Source of the DNA: a bacterium
GTDB lineage: Bacteria > Armatimonadota > Chthonomonadetes > Chthonomonadales > Chthonomonadaceae
Direction of reading: 5' to 3'
DNA length: 8,356 nucleotides
Assembly (NCBI GenBank): GCA_021805405.1
Contig: JAJZFK010000430.1
Span: 1 to 8,356, forward strand
Shown: one piece after another, positions 1-6,468 of the stretch
Layout of the letters: every line of letters starts with the position of its first letter
Position numbering within the stretch: position 1 is the stretch's first letter
Position numbers and translations under genes: made by a program
The notes under the pieces: model-generated
Databases searched by the model: none
What the model was told of the DNA's origin: nothing
The model's input: only the letters and a program-made list of their open reading frames with translations

Positions 1-327
1 GTATGGCCGACGGTCGCCATGAACTTTACACCCAACCATCCGCAACCCAGGCTACTCGCTGCCGCCGCGAACGTCATGCTGGGCAAATGCTCATGGGATG
101 CGCACTTGAATGAAACTGGTAATGCGGCCCTTAGCGATGCACTTGCCTATATGCGTACCGCAACGCGACTGGAACCGAACTGGCCCGTTGCGTGGTTCTA
201 TCTACATTTGGTATTGAAAGCAGCAGGTCACCACCACCAGGCTGATATGGCCTATCACCGTGCACTCTCGCTGGCGGGCAGCATCGACAAGCTATCGGCA
301 CTAGGACGTCCGCCCGTAATGCCATAA
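1..327 (+). CDS. TPR-like protein, 3' end (partial)
   Basis: The frame is open from the first base of the window, so this is probably the C-terminal part of a longer protein. An ATG at 19 exists but has no ribosome binding site in front of it. Counting from that ATG, residues about 39-88 form two antiparallel helices typical of tetratricopeptide repeats: ALAYMRTATRLEPNWPVAW, then an alanine-rich helix with GHHHQADMAYHRALSLAG. The LEPNWPVAW turn (Pro before the next repeat, Trp early in helix A) is a TPR hallmark. The frame ends at TAA (325-327). TPR proteins act as protein-interaction scaffolds, and no catalytic domain is visible in the part shown. The next gene is convergent, so this is the last gene of its transcript. 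The TPR assignment is moderately sure; the partner and role are unknown. Confidence 0.55.
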   Translation, partial: VWPTVAMNFTPNHPQPRLLAAAANVMLGKCSWDAHLNETGNAALSDALAYMRTATRLEPNWPVAWFYLHLVLKAAGHHHQADMAYHRALSLAGSIDKLSALGRPPVMP

Positions 328-374
328 CCTACAATCGCCGTTACAAAACAATAGTCTCGCTGCACGGTACATCG

Positions 375-417
375 CCTGCACTACTTCACGGTTTAACCTA
401 TCGCGGGGTAGTGCAGG
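375..417 (+). terminator. Inverted repeat after the TPR gene, possible terminator
   Basis: CCTGCACTAC (375-384) is the exact reverse complement of GTAGTGCAGG (408-417). This gives a perfect 10-bp stem that can extend by two G.U pairs and one C-G pair, around a 23-nt loop. It lies 48 nt past the TPR stop codon in a convergent intergenic region. No T-run follows on either strand, so it is not a textbook intrinsic terminator. It could equally be an mRNA 3'-end stabiliser or an operator-like palindrome. Confidence 0.45.
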
Positions 418-565
418 ATAAGCCTGACTAAAGGTTAATTGGAAACAGGTTCCCGGCAAGCCACGAGTTTATAACCAGTCGGCGCGGTTGCAGTATCAAA
501 TTGAAGGTACAGGTAATCACCAGGTACCAATATCATTGACATATGCAAACCAACCAAGCCATCTG

Positions 566-820
566 CTCCCCTCGCTCAGCGCCAACGGCGCGCCCAGGAG
601 AAGGGGCCGTGCGAAGCGCCGGAGGAGGGGTTACGGCAACATAGCACCGCGAAAAGACCTACCACAATGACTACAAAAAAGGTGCACAGCGCAGCAGCCG
701 CAGTTGCTAGATGCTCTTCACCAGCTTTGCGGAGGCGCTCACGGTGAAGAGACTCCTCCCCGGCCCTGCAGGGCTACCCCTCCTCCGCGCACTCGCTATG
801 CTCGTTGAAGGGGGGAGTGC
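566..820. repeat. Cluster of GC-rich palindromic elements
   Basis: Several inverted repeats are nested here. GCGCC-AAC-GGCGC (579-591) is a perfect short hairpin. GGAGGAGGGGT (621-631) pairs perfectly with ACCCCTCCTCC (776-786), and the pairing extends over an adjacent GCGC on each side with one bulged C. ACTCCTCCC (752-760) pairs with GGGGGGAGT (810-818) with one G.U pair. GCCCTGCAGGGC (763-774) is a perfect 12-base palindrome. GCACTC (789-794) pairs with GAGTGC (815-820) as a competing stem. This architecture is what dispersed REP-like or MITE-like extragenic palindromes look like. With only one locus visible, dispersal in the genome is inferred. Confidence 0.55.
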
Positions 821-869
821 AGATGAGGATATCGCTTTGTGATTTCGGCGTTGCACAGCGCAGCGGCCG
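683..869. repeat. Imperfect 18-base direct repeat flanking the palindromes
   Basis: TGCACAGCGCAGCAGCCG at 683-700 recurs at 852-869 with a single change (A to G at the 14th base). The two copies are 169 bases apart in the same orientation and lie on either side of the palindrome core at 752-818. No similarity extends beyond the 18 bases. The match could mark a small mobile or recombined unit, or be chance in GC-rich DNA. Confidence 0.35.
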
Positions 870-967
870 AATCGTTTGTGGGCAGGTTCACCAGGATTGC
901 GGTGACGCTGCGACTTTAAAGATGCCTCTTCGAGTGGTCTGTGTTGCGTGTTCACGTTGTAGCGGAC

Positions 968-2068
968 TTACGCGAAACTGGGTACTGTAACGGTTTCGCC
1001 GTCGCGCAGTGCGGATATGTGGGCGCAAATGCCAGGTGCTGTCCAGTTTGCGGCAGTTACTGCATCAATGGCTGGCGGTCGTTCCTCAACTATGCTGCGT
1101 ATGAATTCGTGAACGAGGTGCGGGTGTGATCCTCCGTGTGCTCCGTCGGTGTCATACTGCGTGAAGCCTCGCAGCGGTTCTGGTAAGCGGTCTGCGTAGT
1201 CGGGGATCTCGGCGCGCGTTATGCTAACTGGGCGTCCGCCAAAGGGACTCGGCTCATCTCCAAGGGTAAACAGTACTGGCTTTTCATTCCACAACTGGTT
1301 CCACTCAAAGCTACGTCTGGAGCCATATACGTGAAAGCTCTCTACGTATGGACGTGCCGTTTCAAACCATGACCGAGTGACTTCTGCTGCTGCAGCCGTG
1401 TTCTCGAGCCTTAAGAGCGCAGTCTCAAGTCGGAAGGGGTTGCCACCGGGCTGCTTTAGGCGCTCGGAGAGTAAGCCGGAACCCAGGCAGTTTACATGCA
1501 CCGCGCGCGTACCAGCGATGCTGAGCAGAGGTGCAATAGCGTGGGTTGCGTAGTGCATGGGTGGCACCGACTTCCAATAGTCCGGGTAGCCTTCCACGTC
1601 CTGAAAGTAGACACCGCGCAGGAACGTGAGGTCGCCTAGTTCGCCTCGCTCGTAGAGATCCTTAACGAACAGGTATTCGCGCGAGTAGACGACTGTCTCC
1701 ATCATCATGTAGTTTGTACCAACGCGTCGCTGCATCTCGATGATACTGAAAAGTTCATCTAGTGTAGAGCCCATGCATACCGCGCTGGCGCAGTGCTTTC
1801 CTGCCGCAAGTACTTTCAAGGTTTGGCTGGCATGCAGTAGAAATGGCGTAACAAGGTGCACGGCATCAATGTCGGTTTGTTTAAGCATCTCGTCGAGATC
1901 TGTGAACGTGCGTTGAATCTGGAAGCGTTCGGCAGTTGAACCCAGGCGTTCGGCGTCCTGGTCGCAAAGTACCACCTCACCAACGTCGGGATGACTCTGG
2001 TAGATGGGAACGAATTCCGCCCCAAACCGAAGTCCTACCACTGCAACACGAATCTTTTGGCTCCTCAT
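968..2068 (-). CDS. Gfo/Idh/MocA family NAD(P)-dependent oxidoreductase
   Basis: A predicted cytosolic dehydrogenase of 366 residues, normal for this family, which oxidises or reduces sugars, inositols and related polyols. Residues 6-120 form an N-terminal Rossmann fold: the strand RVAVVGL followed by RFGAEF is the nucleotide-binding turn (a GLxFG variant of GxGxxG). Asp36 (VVLCDQD) ends strand 2. The segment HLVTPFLLHASQ and then AAGKHC (Lys91) sits where the family's EKP motif with its catalytic lysine lies. The C-terminal alpha/beta domain starts near the MMMETVVYSREY segment and contains PPMHYATHAIAP, whose His residues (172, 176) are candidates for the active site. I place the start at 2068 because GAGAGGG lies 5 nt upstream of that ATG; the longer frame back to 2167 crosses a hairpin. 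The stop is TAA. It lies downstream of katG on the same strand but behind a hairpin, so it is probably a separate unit. Substrate unknown. Confidence 0.9.
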   Translation of the reverse strand: MRSQKIRVAVVGLRFGAEFVPIYQSHPDVGEVVLCDQDAERLGSTAERFQIQRTFTDLDEMLKQTDIDAVHLVTPFLLHASQTLKVLAAGKHCASAVCMGSTLDELFSIIEMQRRVGTNYMMMETVVYSREYLFVKDLYERGELGDLTFLRGVYFQDVEGYPDYWKSVPPMHYATHAIAPLLSIAGTRAVHVNCLGSGLLSERLKQPGGNPFRLETALLRLENTAAAAEVTRSWFETARPYVESFHVYGSRRSFEWNQLWNEKPVLFTLGDEPSPFGGRPVSITRAEIPDYADRLPEPLRGFTQYDTDGAHGGSHPHLVHEFIRSIVEERPPAIDAVTAANWTAPGICAHISALRDGETVTVPSFA

Positions 2069-2116
2069 GTACACCCTCTCGTGATCGTACGACTTAGTAA
2101 ATGAGTAATTAGCCAG

Positions 2117-2150
2117 CAGCCGACCGGGCTTTGGTCCACCCGATCGGCTG
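2117..2150 (-). terminator. 12-bp hairpin between katG and the oxidoreductase
   Basis: CAGCCGACCGGG (2117-2128) and CCCGATCGGCTG (2139-2150) form a 12-bp stem with one mismatch or G.U pair and a 10-nt loop. It lies 55 nt past the katG stop codon and upstream of the oxidoreductase start. The sequence after the stem on the minus strand is AT-rich but lacks a strong T-run. It is best read as the end of the furA-katG transcript, either as an imperfect intrinsic terminator or as a processing/stability hairpin. Confidence 0.55.
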
Positions 2151-2204
2151 AGGTTTGCTCGCATCACCGCGGTATGCAGCCTTATGGTGCCCCGCAGATA
2201 CTGA

Positions 2205-4454
2205 CTACGCCAGGTCGTAGCGACCCAGGTTCATCACCTTCGCCCACGCGGCGACAAAGTCGTGCACGAACTTGTCCGTAGCATCCTCGCAACCGTAGAC
2301 TTCCGCAATTGCTCGGAGTTCTGAGTTGGAACCGAAGATGAGGTCCACTCGTGTGGCTGTCCACTTTGTAGATCCCGAAGCTCGATCGCGGCCCTCAAAG
2401 AGCGTCCCGGCTTCGTTGGTCGCCGTCCACTTGGTGGAAGAATCCAGCAGGTTTACGAAATAGTCGTTTGTTAGCGACTGAACTCTCGCTGTAAAGACGC
2501 CGTGCTGCGTGCCGTCGTAATTGGTACCGAGTGCGCGCATACCGCCAATAAGCACTGTCATTTCTGGTGCCGTGAGTGTGAGGAGTTGTGCCTTGTCGAT
2601 TAGCATCTCCTCGGCGGAGACTTCGTGTTGGGCTCGGATGTAGTTTCGGAAGCCATCTGCCACGGGTTCCAGCACGGCGAACGACTCCACGTCGGTTTGC
2701 TCCTGGGTCGCGTCGGTACGACCTGGAGTGAACGGAACGGTAACCTGGTAGCCGGCATTCCTCGCGGCCTGCTCTACGGCTGCGGCACCACCCAGGACGA
2801 TGAGGTCCGCGACCGAAACACACTTTCCACCGCTCTTCGCGCTGTTGAACTCGCTTTGGACTTTCTGCAGGGTCTCTAACGTTGCAGCCAGTTGGGCGGG
2901 GTTGTTAACCTCCCAGTTCTTCTGCGGCGCAAGCCGAATGCGGGCGCCGTTCGCACCCCCACGCTTGTCGGAGCCGCGGAAGGTGGACGCGGACGCCCAC
3001 GCTGTTAAAACAAGCTGTGAGATGGATATGCCACTGGCAAGTATCGCCTTCTTCAGTGATTCTACGTCATTAGTGTCGATGAGCGGGTGATTTGCTGCCG
3101 GTACAGGATCCTGCCAGATTAGCTCTTCCTGGGGTACTTCAGGTCCCAAATAGCGGGCAATAGGGCCCATGTCGCGGTGGGTAAGCTTGAACCAGGCGCG
3201 AGCAAAGGCGTCGGCAAAGGCATCCGGGTTCTCGTAGAAGTGGCGCGAAACCTTTTCGTAAGCGGGATCGACTTTCAGGGCGAGGTCGGTGGTAAGCATG
3301 GTGGGCGCGTGACGCTTTGCAGGATCGTGCGCATCTGGTACGGTACCGACCCCGGCACCATCCTTCGGCGTCCACTGGAATGCACCGGCCGGGCTTTTCG
3401 TAAGTTCCCACTCGTAGCCAAACAGGTTCTCGAAGAAGTTATTGCTCCATCTGGTTGGCGTAGTAGTCCAAATCCCTTCCAGTCCACTGGTAATGGTGTC
3501 ATCGCCGTTGCCGGTGCCGTAGCTGTTCGTCCAGCCGAGGCCCATGTTTTCAATGGTGGCTGCTGCCGGTTCACGGCCCACATACTTGCTGGGGTCCGCT
3601 GCGCCATGGGTCTTCCCGAATGTGTGCCCACCAGCTATAAGCGCCACTGTCTCCTCATCGTTCATCGCCATACGGCCAAAGGTCTCGCGAATGTCGATTG
3701 CCGCCGCCAGGGGATCTGGTTGGCCATTGGGGCCCTCTGGGTTTACGTAAATCAGCCCCATCTGTACTGCTGCGAGAGGGTTTTCCAGGTCGCGGTCACC
3801 GGTGTATCGCTTGTCACCTAGCCACTCCGCTTCAGATCCCCAGTAAACATCCTCCTGCGGCTCCCAAACATCTTCGCGGCCGCCTCCGAAGCCAGATGTT
3901 TTGAAGCCCATGGATTCAAGTGCGCAGTTACCGGCCAATATCATAAGGTCGGCCCAGGAGATGCTTCGGCCATATTTCTTCTTTACCGGCCACAACAGAC
4001 GGCGGGCTTTGTCGAGGTTGGCATTATCTGGCCAGCTGTTGAGTGGTGCAAACCGCTGGGTGCCGGCGCCGCCTCCGCCGCGTCCGTCCGATATGCGGTA
4101 GGTTCCAGCGCTATGCCACGCCATGCGTATGAAGAGCGGACCGTAGTGCCCAAAGTCCGCCGGCCACCAGTCCTGCGAGGTCGTCATGAGCTCGTAGAGG
4201 TCGCGCTTTACGGCCGCCAGGTCGAGCTTGTTGAACTCAGCCGCGTAGTTAAATCCACTGTCCATTGGGTCGGATAAGCTGGAGTTCTGGCGCAGTATAG
4301 AGAGGCGAAGCTGGTTGGGCCACCAATCCTGGTTTCTGGTGCCACCGCCTGCCGCCTGCAGGTAGGCGCCGGTAGTAAACGGGCATTTTGCCCCTTCCTG
4401 CACTGGTTCAAAACCGGTCTGTTGCGAGTTACTGTCCATTTTGTTGTCACTCAT
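2205..4454 (-). CDS. katG: Catalase-peroxidase KatG
   Basis: A heme enzyme that dismutates hydrogen peroxide to water and oxygen and also acts as a broad-specificity peroxidase, in the cytoplasm. The protein has 749 residues, the usual two-domain KatG length. The N-terminal catalytic domain has distal Arg110, Trp113 and His114 in FIRMAWHSAGTYR. The partner residues of the family's Met-Tyr-Trp crosslink are Tyr236 (GLIYVNPEG) and Met262 (GRMAMNDEE), with Trp113. The proximal heme ligand is His277 in AGGHTFGKTHGA. The segment GYEWELTKSPAG is also conserved. The C-terminal domain is the degenerate duplicate that carries no heme, and it is complete to the TAG stop. The start is the ATG at 4454, with AAAGGGG 8 nt upstream; an open frame back to 4628 only overlaps fur. 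It lies 5 nt after the fur stop, so the two are co-transcribed and probably translationally coupled. No signal peptide is seen. Confidence 0.98.
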   Translation of the reverse strand: MSDNKMDSNSQQTGFEPVQEGAKCPFTTGAYLQAAGGGTRNQDWWPNQLRLSILRQNSSLSDPMDSGFNYAAEFNKLDLAAVKRDLYELMTTSQDWWPADFGHYGPLFIRMAWHSAGTYRISDGRGGGGAGTQRFAPLNSWPDNANLDKARRLLWPVKKKYGRSISWADLMILAGNCALESMGFKTSGFGGGREDVWEPQEDVYWGSEAEWLGDKRYTGDRDLENPLAAVQMGLIYVNPEGPNGQPDPLAAAIDIRETFGRMAMNDEETVALIAGGHTFGKTHGAADPSKYVGREPAAATIENMGLGWTNSYGTGNGDDTITSGLEGIWTTTPTRWSNNFFENLFGYEWELTKSPAGAFQWTPKDGAGVGTVPDAHDPAKRHAPTMLTTDLALKVDPAYEKVSRHFYENPDAFADAFARAWFKLTHRDMGPIARYLGPEVPQEELIWQDPVPAANHPLIDTNDVESLKKAILASGISISQLVLTAWASASTFRGSDKRGGANGARIRLAPQKNWEVNNPAQLAATLETLQKVQSEFNSAKSGGKCVSVADLIVLGGAAAVEQAARNAGYQVTVPFTPGRTDATQEQTDVESFAVLEPVADGFRNYIRAQHEVSAEEMLIDKAQLLTLTAPEMTVLIGGMRALGTNYDGTQHGVFTARVQSLTNDYFVNLLDSSTKWTATNEAGTLFEGRDRASGSTKWTATRVDLIFGSNSELRAIAEVYGCEDATDKFVHDFVAAWAKVMNLGRYDLA

Positions 4455-4459
4455 CAAAG

Positions 4460-4912
4460 TTACCCCTTTGGTTTTTCGGTATCGAGATCTTGCTGACATT
4501 GGGGACAGATGCCCCAGAAGATCACCTCTGCCTCTTGCACAATAAATCCGTGGTCGGCGGAGGGTTCCAGGCACGGCGCACTTCCAACAGCACAATCGAT
4601 GTCTGCGGTGAGGCCGCATCTCCTGCAAACAATGTGGTGGTGGTTGTCGCCCACACGCGCCTCGTAGCGCGCCGGATGTCCAGATGGCTGTATGCGGCGA
4701 ACGAGGCCAACCTCCTCCAGGATGTGAAGGTTATCGTAGACCGCCTGCGTAGAGAGTGTGCCCAGCCGCTTGCGCGCCACCAACGCAATAGCATCGGCAT
4801 CTCTGTGCTGTCCCTCGCCCATTATTGCGGCGAGTACAGCTAGTCGCGGCGCGGTTACGCGCAGGCCAGCATGGTGCAGTGCTTCCTGCGGATTATAGTG
4901 ATTGAAAGTCAT
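4460..4912 (-). CDS. furA: Fur-family metalloregulator, FurA/CatR type, upstream of katG
   Basis: A metal-dependent DNA-binding repressor of 150 residues, expected to control katG and its own promoter. Residues 1-85 form the winged helix: LRVTAPRLAVLAAI, then the recognition helix STQAVYDNLHILEEVGLVRR. Residues 86-145 form the dimerisation and metal domain: GDNHHHIVCRRCG (His91-93, Cys96, Cys99), DIDC (Asp104, Asp106), His121, and CPQC (Cys136, Cys139). The two CxxC pairs are the structural zinc site. Ligands of the sensing site match His36, Glu84, His91, His93 and Asp104. Position 84 is Glu, as in FurA and Fur, where Bacillus PerR has Asp85. From memory, the RVGDNHHHIVC block closely resembles mycobacterial FurA, which is also encoded directly before katG. 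The ATG at 4912 has no ribosome binding site but sits 9 nt after a TATAAT box, so translation is probably leaderless. The stop TAA lies inside the katG leader. Confidence 0.93.
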   Translation of the reverse strand: MTFNHYNPQEALHHAGLRVTAPRLAVLAAIMGEGQHRDADAIALVARKRLGTLSTQAVYDNLHILEEVGLVRRIQPSGHPARYEARVGDNHHHIVCRRCGLTADIDCAVGSAPCLEPSADHGFIVQEAEVIFWGICPQCQQDLDTEKPKG

Positions 4913-4921
4913 AACGGTAAC

Positions 4922-4950
4922 ATTATAGCGCCTAATCTGGAATTAATCAA
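4922..4950 (-). promoter_or_regulatory. Promoter of the furA-katG operon
   Basis: On the minus strand, a -35 box TTGATT (4950-4945) is followed after exactly 17 nt by a perfect -10 box TATAAT (4927-4922). The fur ATG begins only 9 nt after the -10 box, so the start point should fall about three bases before the ATG and leave almost no leader. This is the best sigma70-type promoter in the window and fits the orientation of the operon. The boxes are read directly; the start point is inferred. Confidence 0.8.
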
Positions 4951-4969
4951 TAGTTTGTATGAATCAATA
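4945..4969 (-). promoter_or_regulatory. Duplicated TATTGATT element, candidate FurA operator
   Basis: The octamer TATTGATT (minus strand) occurs at 4952-4945, where it includes the -35 box, and again at 4969-4962, 17 bases upstream and in the same orientation. The surroundings are very AT-rich, as is usual for Fur/PerR-family sites. A repressor bound here would cover the -35 region. I do not see a clean Fur-box palindrome, so the operator role is inferred from position and repetition only. Confidence 0.35.
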
Positions 4970-5100
4970 AATGGCGAAGTTACTAAGTTATATTTTCAAC
5001 AAACGGCTTAAGCTGTAAATTAAACGTAGCCGGTTTTGTATACGCTACCAGATGGATTTCAGTATAGGCTAAGGGTCCTAGCGCTAGCGATCCTCCCAAA

Positions 5101-5763
5101 TTGCTTTCACCGGTTAAAGCGGTGAAGCTTGAGCCACACAACCCGGAATTGAAATCGCTGCTGGGAGACTACCATCGACATCTCTCCTGGGGCAAGAGGG
5201 ACGACAAGGCCACGGAAGCGTCCTTGCTGCGAGCCAACTTTTTTTATAGAGTAGGATATGATCTCACCGACGATGATACGGATAAGGCGTTGCTCCTTGG
5301 GAGTATGGCTCAATGCGCTTTTAAGGCAAGGGATTATGCCGCCGCGTGGAACTATGACCAGTCGCTCCTGGAGGCAGCACCCCTATTCAATACTCGTGAC
5401 TGGCGCTGGAATTATGTGAACGCTGTACATTGGGGTCACATCTCTCACGGTGAAATAGCCCTAATTTCCTGTGACCGTTCAAGCCAGGAGCCGTCGCGTA
5501 ACACGGGCTGGCCCTGGTTCTGCCGGTCATTCGGCAGTGAGCTACCCCAATCCTTTGTCCATTGTCCACAGGTCAGCGCCAGCATGAGTCGCCAAGCCAA
5601 TCTGTTCAGTGCCATCCTTACGCCCGTTGTACCACAGCATCCACCGGTCGCCATCGCATACCACCGTAGGTTTGTAGCAGGCGTCGCTGTCCCAGTCGCC
5701 GTGGGTAGGGCTTACTATAGGATTGCAAGGATGTCGTTCCCAACCCGACTCTCCATCCCGTGA
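5101..5763 (+). pseudogene. TPR protein fragment, truncated at both ends
   Basis: Residues 1-118 look like the middle of a TPR protein: KAVKLEPHNPELKSLLGDYH (a repeat boundary), then DKALLLGSMAQCAFKARDYAAAWNYDQSLLEAA, and finally DWRWNYVNAVHWGHISHGEIAL. From memory, the last block resembles a helix motif near the C-terminus of bacterial TPR proteins, usually of the form NAxHxGHxxLGRxAL followed by RxGDxxxAKxHL and about 70 more residues. Here the similarity stops after GEIAL (about 5460). The remaining 100 codons are the antisense of the glycosidase gene and its 3' flank, with a Ser-, Arg- and Pro-rich, non-TPR composition. The 5' end also seems lost: the only near start is a TTG at 5101 without a Shine-Dalgarno sequence, and the open frame begins at 5068 after a TAG. 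No other frame continues the TPR. I read it as a decayed fragment; a chimeric 220-residue protein is possible but unlikely. Confidence 0.7.
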
Positions 5764-6441
5764 ACGGGCAATACCAATCTGGGCGTGGTCAATATCGCGA
5801 AAGCCTATATAAAACATGTAGTACCAGTCGTGGTGTGGGACTATGTCGCACGCCGTTACCTTCTGTTGCTCCCAGGTATGCGCAGAGGCCGCCTTAAATA
5901 CGGGATGCGTGTAATTTTTCGCCCAGTGCCTACCGTCCTGGCTCTCGCAGTAGCCAATGGCGTCTGGCTCATACTGTTCGCCACCGGAATACCACATGCG
6001 GTAGTTCTTGTGCTGAGGGTCCCAAAGAACTTTGGGGCACATTACGGCTACCTTCTCCCATGGCTGGTCGGCGCAAAGTACCGGCGAATCGCTCTGTCGA
6101 TTCCAGTGGACGCCATCGCTACTCACAGCATAGCCTATCCATGATCGTCCACTCGCCTGACCGGTGTACCACATATGGTAGCCGATCGCGGACCTGAGAA
6201 TGGACGGCCTGTTGATATCCTCCTGCCAGTCGCTGCTTTCCAACGGCCCAAGCGCCACTTGGGGCTCGTTCCAGTGGATACCATCGTTGCTCTCGACATA
6301 CGCTATACTTTTCATTGGACTTCAGGAGAACCACACCTTATAGAGCGCATCCTCCTTCAGTACACACGCATCGAAACAGGTTCCCAGGTTACCGCCAAGC
6401 ACGGGGTTCGCCGGGGATTTTATCCAGGTGTCGAAGTGCAT
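5542..6441 (-). pseudogene. Five-bladed beta-propeller glycosidase (GH43/GH130-like), interrupted by TGA
   Basis: Read from ATG 6441 to TAG 5542, this is a 299-codon gene, a usual length for single-domain propeller glycosidases. Repeated blade signatures are visible: SPANPVLGG, ESNDGIHWNEP, EDINRPSIL, YHMWYTGQASG, SSDGVHWNRQSDSPVL, YRMWYSGGEQYEPDAIG, SQDGRHWAKNYTHPVF, YYMFYIGF, and KPTVVCDGDRWMLWYNGRKDG. Asp-rich strands such as CFDACVL and EDINRP are where the catalytic acids of these folds sit. The frame is interrupted at codon 40 by TGA (6324-6322), in KVWFS-stop-SPMKSIAY, where relatives as I recall them have Trp (FSWRP). The ATG at 6315 after the stop lacks an upstream ribosome binding site and would lose the first blade. 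GAGG lies 9 nt before ATG 6441; an ATG at 6450 is too close to it. It follows the DinB gene by 27 nt. It is probably cytosolic, with no signal peptide. Substrate unknown. A sequencing error would restore an intact gene. Confidence 0.8.
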
Positions 6442-6468
6442 CTCGTTCATCCTCAATCTACTATGTGT

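Larger units (their letters stand above)
328..967. other. 640-base convergent intergenic region without a credible gene
   Basis: It lies between the plus-strand TPR gene and the minus-strand oxidoreductase. Short open frames at 488-670 (+), 805-990 (+) and 707-955 (-) have biased, low-complexity translations rich in Arg, Ser and Pro. They cross GC-rich palindromes and have no recognisable domain, so I do not call them genes. The region does contain the hairpin at 375-417, the palindrome cluster at about 566-820 and the imperfect direct repeat at 683-700 and 852-869. It looks like a repeat-bearing spacer. Confidence 0.6.
4913..5100. other. AT-rich spacer between furA and the TPR fragment
   Basis: This 188-base stretch is clearly richer in A and T than the flanking genes. 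It holds the furA-katG promoter and the duplicated element described separately, plus a GCTTAAGC palindrome near 5007. I found no clear plus-strand promoter or ribosome binding site for the TPR fragment that begins near 5101. Confidence 0.6.

Noticed and set aside
488..990. Short open frames at 488-670 (+), 805-990 (+) and 707-955 (-)
   Set aside because: They run through palindromic GC-rich sequence, have biased composition, lack credible ribosome binding sites and show no domain.
3177..3821. A 214-codon plus-strand open frame inside katG
   Set aside because: It is fully antisense to the catalytic domain of katG, has no ribosome binding site and no recognisable domain. Long antisense frames are common opposite conserved coding sequence.
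4455..4628. Longer katG start at 4628
   Set aside because: The added 58 residues overlap fur in another frame and look nothing like a KatG N-terminus. The ATG at 4454 has a good AAAGGGG site and gives the expected start of the protein.
5785..6144. A 119-codon plus-strand hydrophobic open frame
   Set aside because: It is the antisense of the glycosidase propeller. The apparent hydrophobic stretches come from the complement of its Asp- and Asn-rich strands.
6322..6324. TGA reassigned to Trp, or a selenocysteine codon
   Set aside because: Every other Trp in the intact genes is TGG, which a recoded genome would not show. No stem-loop follows the TGA, and relatives have Trp rather than Cys there as I recall them. 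Although no intact gene in the window ends in TGA, the sample is too small to matter.
442..6385. Shared 13-mer GAAACAGGTTCCC at 442-454 and 6373-6385
   Set aside because: One copy is in a spacer and the other inside the glycosidase coding sequence. There is no extension on either side and no flanking structure, so chance is enough.
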